Source: Paramesorhizobium sp049065735
Lineage (GTDB): Bacteria; Pseudomonadota; Alphaproteobacteria; Rhizobiales; Rhizobiaceae
Direction: 5' to 3'
Length of the DNA: 64,000 nucleotides
Assembly: GCF_049065735.1 (NCBI RefSeq)
Contig: NZ_JBAKHD010000008.1
Coordinates: forward strand, 1-64,000
How positions within the stretch are numbered: the first letter of the stretch is position 1; each line of letters starts with the position of its first letter. Shown piece after piece: positions 8,794-18,201 of the stretch. The notes beneath the pieces are model-generated. The model was not told the DNA's origin and did no database searches. It saw nothing but the letters and a program-made list of their open reading frames with translations. Made by a program: the position numbers and the translations under genes.

Positions 8794-11056
8794 AACCACA
8801 GTGAACTTACGCCAAAATGCAGGAACGCTCCCGCGCTTTCTCACCACTGGTCTGGCCGTAACTATTGTTGGCTTTGCCGTTATTTTCGCAGCCATGGGCG
8901 CTGGGCTTTCCCCTTATTGGAGTAACGCACTGGGTTATGCCGTAGGCTTTATCCTCTCATTTATTCTACAGAAGAACTGGGTTTTCAGTAACCAGGAAGG
9001 CACGCTGAACACTTCCGACCCCTCACACGAAGAAAACGGAAACAAAGATACATTTGGGCGATTTGTTATCGCTGCAGCGCTAGCCTACGCTGCCAATTTA
9101 GCCGTGTTGCATATCAGTCTGCGAATTGGCCTTTCCCCCGTTTCGGCGCAGCTAATTGCCGCGGTATTTTACACGGCCAGCGGGTATATCTTATCTTCCA
9201 CATGGGTCTTTAACTCGCAAGCAGAAGGTAGATTTCTTTCTTGGGCGTCGCGAGTTATCACCGCGGAACGCTTGTTATTCGGCATCGCATTTGCCGTACC
9301 TATATTTCTTTATCAGATCAACTCCAACTGGCTATATTCCCCTATTGGCTGGATGGACACCATTATGTCGGTTTCAACCGGCTTATATTATTTCATTTTC
9401 CCGGATTTCTGGGATTGGCACTATAAGATTTCGCGTTTGCCGCTGATTTTTGTAGAATGGGGACTGCATTTCATGTTCCGCCCGGTTGTGGCTCAGTTGG
9501 TATGGAGCTTTGGGTGGATTGGGGCAAATCTTGCAGCAGGATTGTTGCTTTGGCGTCGTCTGTCCTTTCATCGACCTGCGGCATTGGCAATCGTTTTGCT
9601 ACTGGCGGCCTTTCCGCTTACTACTTCGTCATGGTGGAACGGCGGGTCTGATTATCCCGTTGTAATGAATAGTTCAATTTTCTTGCTAGCATTGGCGCTT
9701 TGTGCTGGATGGCGTGGCATCGGAGATTACTGGAGTCCAGCTTTGGTTGGGGCTCTGCTGGGCGCATTGGTGGTAAATTACACAGTCAATCTCCAGATGC
9801 TTCCTTATTATTTTCTGTTCGCTGCTGCTGTCGTTTCTATGCGACCTGGCGCGTTTCAAGTAAATTTTCGCTATGCAATACTGTGGGGGGCGGTTGGCGT
9901 CGGAATATTCTTTTTGTGTGGTATGTGTTTTGCTGCTTTGGCCGGGCGAAATCCCTTCTTTATTTACCCAGGATTTGAAATCGCATTCCGTTTTATCACC
10001 ACTTCAGAGGGTGAGATTTGGCATCAGCCATTAACTTGGGAGTTGTTCCGGCAACATGCCAATCTAGGGTTTCTATTCGCTTGGGTCGCACCGGCATTGC
10101 TAGAAGGGTTGCGCCTTTGGCGCGCCGGAGCATGGCGGACATCAGAGCGGCTCAAACTTGCGCTTCATTTCGGCTATGTAATGCAGTTACTCTCCTGGAT
10201 ATTCTGGCATTTAGAGGGACAGACAGCCTTAATCCCCAGCTATTATACCTACCCACTCTACGTGCCGGCTATCCTTTCCATAGCAGCTTTGATGGATAGC
10301 CATCTACCGCGTTTGGAATCGCGTGCAAGCCTTTTGGTACTTGCTCTTTTTGCGGCGGTAGCCATTCTCCTCGCGCTTCCTAATGCAGGTACGCTGCAAG
10401 AAAGACCTATGAAATTCCTTGGGTCGCCGGCCATTAACACAGCCGTGGCTTTCTTGGTTTTTGCTCTAGCTGTATGGCTCCTCCCGCGATTTCTGGGCAA
10501 GCGAAATCCGCTTTCCCTCTTCTTATCTATACTTGTGCTGGTGGCGGCTATGACTATGACCGCAACACCCTCGCAATATAGACCAACACAGTGCACCTTG
10601 TATCGGGATTTCACCAATCTTCTAGTTGAATCCCAGCAAAGCCTCATGCGACAGGTAGATCGCCCAAACAAAATCCTCGTCACAGTAGACCAAAATGAGA
10701 AGATGCCGGAGATAGAAGGTCCCTGTGCTATCCTCACAAAAGGAAGGTGGGAGGGGAAAGTTGTGACAGTTGCTCACAGTTTTCTCATGGCTGGGTGGAC
10801 AAAACTTGGATCGCCGGAACGCTGGGGGCCGCCGTTTGATCAAATGGAAGATTTGCCGCTGAACATGCTACGCGAGAAGTACAGCGCAAACGACTTATTG
10901 ATTGCTGCCGTCGCCGGCCCGCAAAGCAAAACGGTGGAACGATTGCAAGCCCGCTTCAAGGAGGCTGGTATCACCCTTACCCCAGTGGAACTGATCTCTG
11001 CCGGGCGAGATGTCCCACTGCCTTCCATCTATGTTTTTCGTCCGCACCTGAATTGA
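8777..11056 (+). CDS. GtrA-type flippase domain fused to a large membrane glycosyltransferase-like domain
   Basis: A 759-residue polytopic membrane protein. Residues about 15-155 form one GtrA domain with its usual internal two-fold repeat: each half ends in an aromatic motif (FILQKNWVF and YILSSTWVF). GtrA proteins are thought to flip undecaprenyl-phosphate-linked sugars. The remaining 600 residues hold about ten hydrophobic segments and a C-terminal soluble domain, a layout like GT-C enzymes that use lipid-linked donors; no catalytic motif is firmly recognisable. With the GT2 enzyme upstream this fuses the flippase and the acceptor-specific transferase of a gtrA-gtrB-gtrC set into one chain. 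The GT-C assignment is inference from topology. Confidence 0.75.
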   Translation: MSSPIETTVNLRQNAGTLPRFLTTGLAVTIVGFAVIFAAMGAGLSPYWSNALGYAVGFILSFILQKNWVFSNQEGTLNTSDPSHEENGNKDTFGRFVIAAALAYAANLAVLHISLRIGLSPVSAQLIAAVFYTASGYILSSTWVFNSQAEGRFLSWASRVITAERLLFGIAFAVPIFLYQINSNWLYSPIGWMDTIMSVSTGLYYFIFPDFWDWHYKISRLPLIFVEWGLHFMFRPVVAQLVWSFGWIGANLAAGLLLWRRLSFHRPAALAIVLLLAAFPLTTSSWWNGGSDYPVVMNSSIFLLALALCAGWRGIGDYWSPALVGALLGALVVNYTVNLQMLPYYFLFAAAVVSMRPGAFQVNFRYAILWGAVGVGIFFLCGMCFAALAGRNPFFIYPGFEIAFRFITTSEGEIWHQPLTWELFRQHANLGFLFAWVAPALLEGLRLWRAGAWRTSERLKLALHFGYVMQLLSWIFWHLEGQTALIPSYYTYPLYVPAILSIAALMDSHLPRLESRASLLVLALFAAVAILLALPNAGTLQERPMKFLGSPAINTAVAFLVFALAVWLLPRFLGKRNPLSLFLSILVLVAAMTMTATPSQYRPTQCTLYRDFTNLLVESQQSLMRQVDRPNKILVTVDQNEKMPEIEGPCAILTKGRWEGKVVTVAHSFLMAGWTKLGSPERWGPPFDQMEDLPLNMLREKYSANDLLIAAVAGPQSKTVERLQARFKEAGITLTPVELISAGRDVPLPSIYVFRPHLN

Positions 11057-11081
11057 CTTCAAATTTTACGAGAGGGTTATC

Positions 11082-12467
11082 ATGCAAGAAGGTCAAAATC
11101 CGCGTCTTTCTGTCATCGGCCTTGGCAAGCTGGGCGCGCCCATGGCAGCCGTGTTCGGCGCCAAGGGATTTGAGGTCATCGGGGTCGATTTGAACGAGTC
11201 GTTCGTCAACGCCATCAATGAAGGGCGAGCGCCGGTAGAAGAGCCGGAACTACAGGAGTATCTCGACCGGGCGCAGGGCCGGGTGCGGGCAACGCTCGAT
11301 ATTGGCAAGGCGATACAGGAAAGCGACGCAAGCTTTATCATCGTGCCCACCCCTTCAGGAAGTGATCGTCTGTTTTCCAACCGTTATGTCATCGAAGCGG
11401 TTGAGCAGATCGGCAGCGCCCTGCGCCATAAGCAGGGCTATCATCTGGTCGTCGTCACCAGCACTGTGATGCCGGGCTCCACCGGCGGTCCGATCCGTCA
11501 GGCGCTGGAGCGTGCCTCGGGGCGCACGGTCGGGCAGGATCTGGGTTTATGTTATAGTCCGGAGTTCATTGCGCTCGGCTCGGTCGTGCGCGACATGCTC
11601 AATCCCGACATGCTGCTGATCGGAGAATCGGACGAGCGCGCCGGTGCGATGCTGGAGGCTATTTATCGCCGTTCGGTTCAGAGCAAGCCCGAATTTCATC
11701 GCATGAATTTCGTCAATGCGGAACTGTGCAAGATTTCGGTCAATACCTTCGTCACCACGAAGATTTCCTATGCTAATATGATCGCCGACATGTGCGATCA
11801 TTTGCCCGGCGCCGATGCCGATGTGGTGACGCGCGCAGTGGGGGCGGACAGCCGTATCGGCCGCAAATATCTGAAACCGGCGATCGGCTATGGCGGACCG
11901 TGCTTCCCGCGTGACAACAAGGCTTTTGCCGCGCTGGGGCGCAAGCTTGGCGTCGATTGTATGCTGGCCGAGGCTACCGACCACATCAACGAACATCAAC
12001 TCCAACGCTTGATGCGCGCGGTGGAGGCATCCGTCGAGCCCGCCGGGCGCGTCGCCATTCTGGGGCTGTCCTATAAGCCTCATACGGGCGTCATTGAGGA
12101 AAGCCAAGGCGTGATGCTGGCCGCGCGGTTATCCAAAGCCGGTTTCCGTGTGGCCGTTCATGATCCGCTCGCCATGTCGGCAGCGCATGCGGTGCTGAAC
12201 GGAGCCGTTACGATGGCCGGGACGCCGGAAGAGGCGCTCATGGCGAGCGAGGCGGCAATCATCATGACACCCTGGCCGCAATTCAAGGAGATCGTCTGGA
12301 CCGCGGGGCTGCCGACAGAGGCGCAGCGCACGGTCATCGATCCCTGGGGCATCGTCATGAAGACGGCGGGAATACGCCTGATCCGTCTCGGCACTGGCGA
12401 TTGGCATACCGCGGACAATGAGCCGCCCTACCGCACAGAACGCGCCGAACAGCGTAACGAAGCGTAA
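11082..12467 (+). CDS. UDP-glucose/UDP-sugar 6-dehydrogenase family
   Basis: NAD-dependent nucleotide-sugar dehydrogenase of 461 residues, which oxidises C6 of a UDP-hexose (or UDP-HexNAc) to the uronic acid in two steps. The N-terminal Rossmann motif is VIGLGKLGAPMAAVFGAKGF, the central helix contains ELCKISVNTFVTTKISYANM, and the catalytic cysteine is C274 in YGGPCFPRDNKAF. The C-terminal domain has VAILGLSYKPHTGVIEES. GAGAGGG before the ATG gives a good ribosome site. It lies between the Gtr-like group and the large modular genes, and would supply an acidic sugar to the glycan. Glucose versus HexNAc specificity cannot be decided by eye. Confidence 0.88.
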   Translation: MQEGQNPRLSVIGLGKLGAPMAAVFGAKGFEVIGVDLNESFVNAINEGRAPVEEPELQEYLDRAQGRVRATLDIGKAIQESDASFIIVPTPSGSDRLFSNRYVIEAVEQIGSALRHKQGYHLVVVTSTVMPGSTGGPIRQALERASGRTVGQDLGLCYSPEFIALGSVVRDMLNPDMLLIGESDERAGAMLEAIYRRSVQSKPEFHRMNFVNAELCKISVNTFVTTKISYANMIADMCDHLPGADADVVTRAVGADSRIGRKYLKPAIGYGGPCFPRDNKAFAALGRKLGVDCMLAEATDHINEHQLQRLMRAVEASVEPAGRVAILGLSYKPHTGVIEESQGVMLAARLSKAGFRVAVHDPLAMSAAHAVLNGAVTMAGTPEEALMASEAAIIMTPWPQFKEIVWTAGLPTEAQRTVIDPWGIVMKTAGIRLIRLGTGDWHTADNEPPYRTERAEQRNEA

Positions 12468-12481
12468 GAAGGAAATTCAGC

Positions 12482-14737
12482 GTGCTGTCCATCGTACTTT
12501 ATGGCCGCAACGACAACTACGGATACAACCTGCATAAGCGCGCGGCGTTGAGTCTCAATTGTATGGCGCAGATCCTCTCCGATCCGGACGATGAGATTCT
12601 GTTTGTAGATTACAACACACCCGACGACTTCCCCACTTTTCCCGAGGCGATCGCCGATACGCTGACGGAAAAGGCAAAGCAGCACTTGCGCATCCTCCGG
12701 GTGCGTCCCTCCGTGCATGAACGTTTTGCGGCGCGCACGCAGCTGAAAGCGCTGGAGCCTGTAGCGCGCAATGTCGCTGTGCGGCGCTCCAATCCGGCCA
12801 ATCGCTGGATTCTCTCCACCAACACGGACATGATCTTCGTGCCGCGCCGGGAACAGACTCTGACCGATATCGTGCGCGATCTGCCCGAAGGCTATTACGG
12901 CATTCCTCGCTTTGAAGTGCCCGAAACCCTTTGGGAGATGCTGGACAGGCGCGATCCCGCAGCTGTGATTGAGAGTGTGGGGCGTTGGGGTTGGGAACTG
13001 CACCTCAACGAAATCGTCACAACCATGAAGCCGTTCCTATTTGACGGGCCAGGCGATTTCCAGCTCATGATGCGCTCGGATTTATTCTCTATTCATGGTT
13101 TTGACGAGAACATGCTGCTGGGCTGGCATGTCGATGCCAACATCGCCAGACGAATAAGCATGATCCGTGGCGATATAGGCGTTTTATCGGACCAGGTGTT
13201 CGGTTATCACTGTGACCATACGCGGCAAGTCACACCGATGCACAGAAGCAATGCCGCCCAAAACGACTACGATCGCTTTTTTTATTTGGTAAAACAACCG
13301 CATCTACCGGAACAAGCAGAAAACTGGGGTTGCGTCGGCGATGAGATCGAAGAAGTTCAGATTTCATCGCTGGAAAAGAGCAGCTACCATTTTGCGTTGG
13401 GGACGCTGCGCCAGTCGCCGCTTAATGTTCCATTGCAAAGCGCTTACGCGAGCGATACCTATAATTCGAGCGGCTATGTGCCGGAGCATGTACTGCCCTT
13501 TCTGCTTGATCTCTTTACTTCGGTGCCGCGCCATTGGAAAGTCGCATGGCTGGGCGCGCCGGGCAAGATGTTGTCCTTATTCGTCGAGGGATTGCGCACG
13601 CATGGCTTTGCTGCGCCGGTATGGGTGCATGCAAGCGTGGCAAAGGACTTGCCAAGCCACCTGGCCGATTTGGTCACGCCTTCCACATTCGATGATATCG
13701 CCTCGCAGGCCGATGTCTTCATCTTCGATATTTCTCAGGGCGATGGCGCGCCGCTTGCTTTATCGTCTATTCAGGGGCGGCTTCTCTCCCGCTTCTTGAC
13801 CGAAGCCTTTCAGATTCTGATCGACGCGGAGAAAAGCCGGTTGGGTGAGGGGGCCGCGCCCCGGCGATTTGTTGGGATCAACGCGATTCACAATGCATTT
13901 GAGGGTTTGTGGAGCGAGCAGGTCAACTGCGCCAAAACCCCGTTCAGTGTCCGGATCCGGCACGGCTTCCTTTTCAAGACGGAGTTCGGGGCGCAACCAA
14001 GAGAGACTATCCCATTGCCGGGTGTTCTGGCCCGTTTTCCTTATGACAAACGGCATGACTTCGGAGCACAGATATCTGTCGATCCAATCGCTGAGGGCAT
14101 CAGGCTTCAGCCGGCCGAAGCCGGCCTTCTCCAGGAGGGTGGCGCACTTCAACCTGTGGGTGCTGTCGGCCTGCTCGCACGTTCCGGTCCTTTTTCATTG
14201 CCGTCAGGGCAATACAGAATTGAGGTAGAAACCGCTGCTGTCCGCCCGCTGGAGCAAAAGCAAAATTGGCTTCAGCCGCGGCTTTATAAAATCATAATGC
14301 AAACTCGCCGTCTTCTCGGTCCGCGTCTCGAACGGCGCGTTCGGCGCACAGGAAAACGACTGTTGGGACGAAAGCTGGCGGGGGAATTCAAAGCTTTTCT
14401 AATGCGGCAAGTGTGGCCCCCGCGGATCCAGCCGTCGCAGCTGCCGTTCGCGATCATCGAGATGGATATTTCTGCCGGAGACAGACAACTGGCCCGCGCC
14501 CGCGTGATCGGGTCGGAGATTTTGAATTCTCCTCACATCCTTGATTTCGACGTCGAGGCCCCACCAAACGGGAAGATGTCGAATATTCTTTTTTCCATCA
14601 GAACAAACGGCCATGGAACGTTCTCCGTTACCGGTATCAATATTAAGCGCATGGCCGCTCTGCCCACTGAACAGCAGGATGACCTTCCGCCAGATAAGCA
14701 GGATGTCCGGCAATATCGAGAAGCAGTCAGTATCTGA
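12482..14737 (+). CDS. Large GT-A-like glycosyltransferase with C-terminal beta-rich domains
   Basis: A 751-residue protein starting at a GTG behind AAGGAAA. Residues 1-230 look like a GT-A fold: LSIVLYGRNDNYGYN at the N-terminus, an acidic NTDMIF motif near 120, and FDENMLLGWHVDANIARR typical of the distal part of such domains. Residues about 330-470 resemble a second nucleotide- or sugar-binding domain (WLGAPGKMLSLFVEGL). The last 130 residues are beta-rich and end in LFSIRTNGHGTFSVTGINIK. That ending resembles the LLIRNG...VLEKLEVFAF ending of the module in the downstream genes, so this may be a divergent sixth copy. The first gene of the modular set. The exact transfer reaction is unknown. 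Confidence 0.65.
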   Translation: MLSIVLYGRNDNYGYNLHKRAALSLNCMAQILSDPDDEILFVDYNTPDDFPTFPEAIADTLTEKAKQHLRILRVRPSVHERFAARTQLKALEPVARNVAVRRSNPANRWILSTNTDMIFVPRREQTLTDIVRDLPEGYYGIPRFEVPETLWEMLDRRDPAAVIESVGRWGWELHLNEIVTTMKPFLFDGPGDFQLMMRSDLFSIHGFDENMLLGWHVDANIARRISMIRGDIGVLSDQVFGYHCDHTRQVTPMHRSNAAQNDYDRFFYLVKQPHLPEQAENWGCVGDEIEEVQISSLEKSSYHFALGTLRQSPLNVPLQSAYASDTYNSSGYVPEHVLPFLLDLFTSVPRHWKVAWLGAPGKMLSLFVEGLRTHGFAAPVWVHASVAKDLPSHLADLVTPSTFDDIASQADVFIFDISQGDGAPLALSSIQGRLLSRFLTEAFQILIDAEKSRLGEGAAPRRFVGINAIHNAFEGLWSEQVNCAKTPFSVRIRHGFLFKTEFGAQPRETIPLPGVLARFPYDKRHDFGAQISVDPIAEGIRLQPAEAGLLQEGGALQPVGAVGLLARSGPFSLPSGQYRIEVETAAVRPLEQKQNWLQPRLYKIIMQTRRLLGPRLERRVRRTGKRLLGRKLAGEFKAFLMRQVWPPRIQPSQLPFAIIEMDISAGDRQLARARVIGSEILNSPHILDFDVEAPPNGKMSNILFSIRTNGHGTFSVTGINIKRMAALPTEQQDDLPPDKQDVRQYREAVSI

Positions 14738-14771
14738 AGCAGACAGTATTCAAAGAGTAGGGACTTTCAGC

Positions 14772-15770
14772 ATGGCCTTAATCGAACGAACTGGCTTTGC
14801 AAACTATGCGGCGCCGATGGTCGAACGGTTTACACTTCTCGATATTGGCTGCTCCGGCGGCATTGGGGAATACTGGCGTGTGTTCGATAGCAAGCTGGAA
14901 TGTCATGGATTCGACCCGAGTATAGAGAGCATCGAACTATTGCGCGGGTCGGAAAAATCCCCTCTCGTTCATTATCATTCCGGCTTTGTCATTGGTGATG
15001 ATCCCGCGCAAGACAGTATGCCCGGCCGCAATCCATGGAATAATTTGGCGATTTGTGAAACGCGCCAAATAAGACTTAAGCGGCGCGAAGCAGCGGCGGA
15101 TGTCGACAAGGCGACCTCTGGCGATTGGTCCCTTGCGGCTCTTTCATCCGATAAAATCCATTTGCCTACCTTTTTGCGGGAAAATTCTTTCAACGACGTT
15201 GATTTCATCAAGATCGATGTGGATGGTCATGACTTCGAAATTCTGAAATCGATGAAAGCAGCTTTCTCCGATTATCGAGTGCTTGGAGTTCGTATGGAGG
15301 TCAATTGGATTGGTTCCGGCAATCCAAATGAACATTCGTTTCACAATACGGATTGCTTTCTACGCAAATGCGGTTTTGATTTATTTGGTCACGAGACGCT
15401 CACTTATTCCATGGCGGCGCTGCCCATACGATATTGTCGTGCTCATCCCTCTGATAGCATTAAAGGGCGTCCGCTTCAGGGAGACGCTGTTTACCTTCGC
15501 GATTTAACTGCGCCTGAAATGGAAAAACTTGCGGAGAGTTATTCTGCTGATAAGTTGTTGAAGCTGGCTATTCTGTTTTCTATGGCGCATAATCCTGACT
15601 CGGCAGCAGCCATTCTTGTGAAATTCAGAGATCGTCTCTCTAGTCTCGTCGATATTACACAAGCGCTTGACCAGCTTGTGGTAGAGGCAGGCTGGAACAA
15701 CTTAACCTACCAGGAACTTAGAACGCGTTTCGAGGAGGATTGGGAGGGTTTGTATAATGCGCGAACATAA
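14772..15770 (+). CDS. FkbM-family SAM methyltransferase
   Basis: Methyltransferase of about 332 residues with the SAM loop LLDIGCSGGIGEYW and the FkbM hallmark FIKIDVDGHDFEILKS, followed by a helical tail (DKLLKLAILFSMAHNPDSAA, ALDQLVVEAGW). FkbM enzymes O-methylate hydroxyl groups of sugars or polyketides. The frame opens at 14541 inside the previous gene; I prefer ATG 14772 because it lies a few bases after AGGGAC and the domain begins right after. ATG 14703 is the alternative. The whole protein, including the helical tail, is collinear with residues 1-310 of the gene at 21484, so the two are paralogues. Confidence 0.82.
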   Translation: MALIERTGFANYAAPMVERFTLLDIGCSGGIGEYWRVFDSKLECHGFDPSIESIELLRGSEKSPLVHYHSGFVIGDDPAQDSMPGRNPWNNLAICETRQIRLKRREAAADVDKATSGDWSLAALSSDKIHLPTFLRENSFNDVDFIKIDVDGHDFEILKSMKAAFSDYRVLGVRMEVNWIGSGNPNEHSFHNTDCFLRKCGFDLFGHETLTYSMAALPIRYCRAHPSDSIKGRPLQGDAVYLRDLTAPEMEKLAESYSADKLLKLAILFSMAHNPDSAAAILVKFRDRLSSLVDITQALDQLVVEAGWNNLTYQELRTRFEEDWEGLYNART

Positions 15771-15838
15771 TCTCCCCCTCCTAATGTAAAATTAGAAGCC
15801 GCCAGACGCGTAGATCCCTTGTGAGTGCCGGTGAAGAG

Positions 15839-16309
15839 ATGACGATGCAAAATACGACGAATTTACTTGTGAAAAAAGTGGCCACGATGCCGCTGAATAA
15901 TTTCATGGTGCGTCCGGAATGGGCTGCCGCGGGGGCCCATTGCGCATATTCAGGCGATCAACTTGAAATAAGGGGAACGTCCGCTCCGTGGGAATACAGT
16001 GCCGCCATAAAATTTTATATTTCACCAGTCATACTAAAAAGTCACATAGATTTATTCCTGCGAGTCCGTATTTCGGATGTAAAAAATAATGGCAGCGTTG
16101 CTCTAATTGATTTGGAATCGAATACTATCTATGAGGAAATTTCTTTATGGGAAACAGAAGGGGAAGTCGACATTGATTTTATCATAAATCCGATATCATC
16201 CCTTCCGAGCCATTTACTTATACGAAATGGTTTCCTGGCGTCGTCATCGCTGGTTATTCATTCGTTGAACGTCATGGCATTCTCGGCTGGCCATACTTTT
16301 CGATTTTAG
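15839..16309 (+). CDS. Stand-alone copy of the repeated beta-rich glycan-locus module
   Basis: A protein of about 156 residues with no catalytic motif. From W51 it reads PWEYSAAIKF, then LFLRVRISDVKNNGSVALI, then SHLLIRNGF and SLNVMAFS. These match, in order, PWSYAAKVPL, LLVRVNLRDSVGQPMLSLF, DHLLIRNGT and KLEVFAF at the C-terminus of the protein encoded at 21484. The alternation of short hydrophobic strands suggests a beta-sandwich of carbohydrate-binding type. A GTG at 15821 and an ATG at 15845 are alternative starts. It follows the FkbM gene by 68 bases, so the two genes together equal the single fused gene at 21484. Function unknown; glycan binding is inferred. Confidence 0.7.
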   Translation: MTMQNTTNLLVKKVATMPLNNFMVRPEWAAAGAHCAYSGDQLEIRGTSAPWEYSAAIKFYISPVILKSHIDLFLRVRISDVKNNGSVALIDLESNTIYEEISLWETEGEVDIDFIINPISSLPSHLLIRNGFLASSSLVIHSLNVMAFSAGHTFRF

Positions 16310-16383
16310 TAATGGAAAAACCAAGAAAAGAAGAGTAAATATTTATTGATATTCTTTGTTCGCAATCAGCGGGAGAAGGCGAA

Positions 16384-18132
16384 ATGCTTATCGAAGCAAC
16401 CAATGTGTTCGGGGCGCTGAAAGAGGCGGGGGGCGGCCGGATCGATAATACTGGCCTTATCCACGTGCCGTCTGAAATCTGGTCTTATGCGGCTTTATGG
16501 CCTGTTCATACGGCCAAATCCGGCCCAATGACCATCATGCTTGAGCTTGAAGAAGGGGATGGCGGCCATATCGGCTTGATGTGCGTCGATGAAACATTGA
16601 GCATAGCCGTATCAGAAGAAGTCTTTGTGCGGTCTGACAAGGCGCGGCGGGTAGAAATCAACGTTCCCGCGATCGAGAAGGTCAAGGCCCTGGTCCTGCG
16701 GAAGGGGCCCGGAGACGAGAAACCCACCAAGGTGCGCCCCGGCAGACCGACGCTGGTGAAAAAAACCGACTTGCGAGTGGAAAATCCGTCACTCGCAACT
16801 CCATCATCCCGCTATAAATTCGACAATCCCTCTGATCTTCGCGAGGAAATAAAATATCGCAACCTGGATACACAAATTTACCTTGAAACGCAGATAAAAG
16901 ATATCGTTGCCGCCGTTAGCAGAGAGGACATCATTGCTGCCCTTCCAGACGATCTTTGGCAGCAAAATTATGCTCTCAACTGGTGGGAATATTATCACCG
17001 GAGCGACGTGTTGTCTTCTCGTCCCTGGAAGCTGATGCTGCCGATTGCGGATCTTTGCAATGCGCGCTGCACCTTTTGCAATTCGTGGCTTGACGGACGC
17101 AATGTGCTGACACCGGCCCAGCTGGAACGCTATGCCGAGATTCTTCCCTATGCACATGAGATCGGTATTGAAGGGCATGGAGAGCCGCTGGCCAACCCCC
17201 ATATCGATACGATATTGAAGCGCGTCGCGGAATTGACGGACAGCAGGGCGCAATCCTACATTATTTCCAATGGCATGTTCCTGAAGCGCCGGCTGCAGGC
17301 TTTGCTGGATGCCAGGATTACCACGTATAATTTCAGCTTGAATGCAGCATCCAACGAGACCCATCATAAGGTTATGGGATTGGGTGAGGATGCGCTCGAT
17401 ACGGTCCTTGATGCTGTGCGCGAGATCGTGCGCCAGCGTGAGCGGGATCCGCGGATCCTGGTTACCGTTTCCATGGTGCTGACGCGGGATAATTTCCATG
17501 AGACCGCCGATTTTATTCGGCTGGCTAATGATCTCGGCGTCGATTGGGTCTATCTGCGAACCCTCATTCCAGCCCAGCATTTGAAAGCCGGCCTGAATTA
17601 CCATCTCTTGCCGCCTATTCTGCATCCGGATTTCGAGAAACTGAAAGCCGAGGCATTGGCGGTCGCGGCGGAGTCGAAAGTGCACATCGAAATGCAGCCG
17701 GAGACATGGCATGTCGACGCTCTCCCGAAACAGATCCGGGCTGATGCGGCGGCCGGGCGTATTCCTTTCGTCACCAGAGAGCAGGCGCTGAAAGACAGGG
17801 ATATCCGCAATACATTTAAAAGTGACTATGAACAGACCAAAGGCTATGGCCGTTACGTGCCTGAAGTTGAAAGTGGGTATTACGATCCATTTGGACGTTC
17901 TGCGCCGTTCAGCTGTCAGTTTATTTATCAGCAGTTCAGAACAAGCGAACTGACCTTTCGTGCCTCGCCATGTTGCTACATGACGCATGTGCCGGGCCAT
18001 GAAAAGGTGGTCTTTGACGGCACACGCCCGTTCATGGACTATTGGAATTCCATCGCCTTCGTCAATCTTCGCCGCAGGCTGCGGGACGGGCCGCTTTATG
18101 CAAACTGCCTGTCCTGTCCGATGCAGGGGTAA
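16384..18132 (+). CDS. Radical SAM protein with N-terminal repeated module
   Basis: A 582-residue protein in two parts. Residues about 10-125 are the repeated module: WSYAALWP from W33, IGLMCVDETLS, and LVLRKGP. After a linker comes a radical SAM core with the 4Fe-4S ligands C225, C229 and C232 in CNARCTFC and a YAHEIGIEGHGEP strand. The C-terminal part has further cysteines (FSCQ, SPCCYM, ANCLSCPM) as in SPASM/Twitch auxiliary-cluster domains. No B12-binding domain is seen. Such enzymes carry out radical epimerisation, dehydrogenation or dehydration; here the context suggests a glycan or nucleotide-sugar substrate. A GGGAGAAGG ribosome site precedes the ATG. Substrate and product are unknown. 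Confidence 0.82.
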   Translation: MLIEATNVFGALKEAGGGRIDNTGLIHVPSEIWSYAALWPVHTAKSGPMTIMLELEEGDGGHIGLMCVDETLSIAVSEEVFVRSDKARRVEINVPAIEKVKALVLRKGPGDEKPTKVRPGRPTLVKKTDLRVENPSLATPSSRYKFDNPSDLREEIKYRNLDTQIYLETQIKDIVAAVSREDIIAALPDDLWQQNYALNWWEYYHRSDVLSSRPWKLMLPIADLCNARCTFCNSWLDGRNVLTPAQLERYAEILPYAHEIGIEGHGEPLANPHIDTILKRVAELTDSRAQSYIISNGMFLKRRLQALLDARITTYNFSLNAASNETHHKVMGLGEDALDTVLDAVREIVRQRERDPRILVTVSMVLTRDNFHETADFIRLANDLGVDWVYLRTLIPAQHLKAGLNYHLLPPILHPDFEKLKAEALAVAAESKVHIEMQPETWHVDALPKQIRADAAAGRIPFVTREQALKDRDIRNTFKSDYEQTKGYGRYVPEVESGYYDPFGRSAPFSCQFIYQQFRTSELTFRASPCCYMTHVPGHEKVVFDGTRPFMDYWNSIAFVNLRRRLRDGPLYANCLSCPMQG

Positions 18133-18201
18133 TGTGAAGACGTTCTGCCGCTGTGGATTACCGGCGCGGCGCGAGTAATTGTATTTGTGGAGAACTGAGT
18201 T

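Noticed and set aside
8777..9260. Two separate GtrA domains in tandem
   Set aside because: One GtrA domain normally consists of two similar halves; the two aromatic-ended halves seen here make a single domain.
14541..14771. Longer N-terminus for the FkbM gene
   Set aside because: It would overlap the previous gene by nearly 200 bases and the extra residues have no resemblance to the paralogue at 21484.
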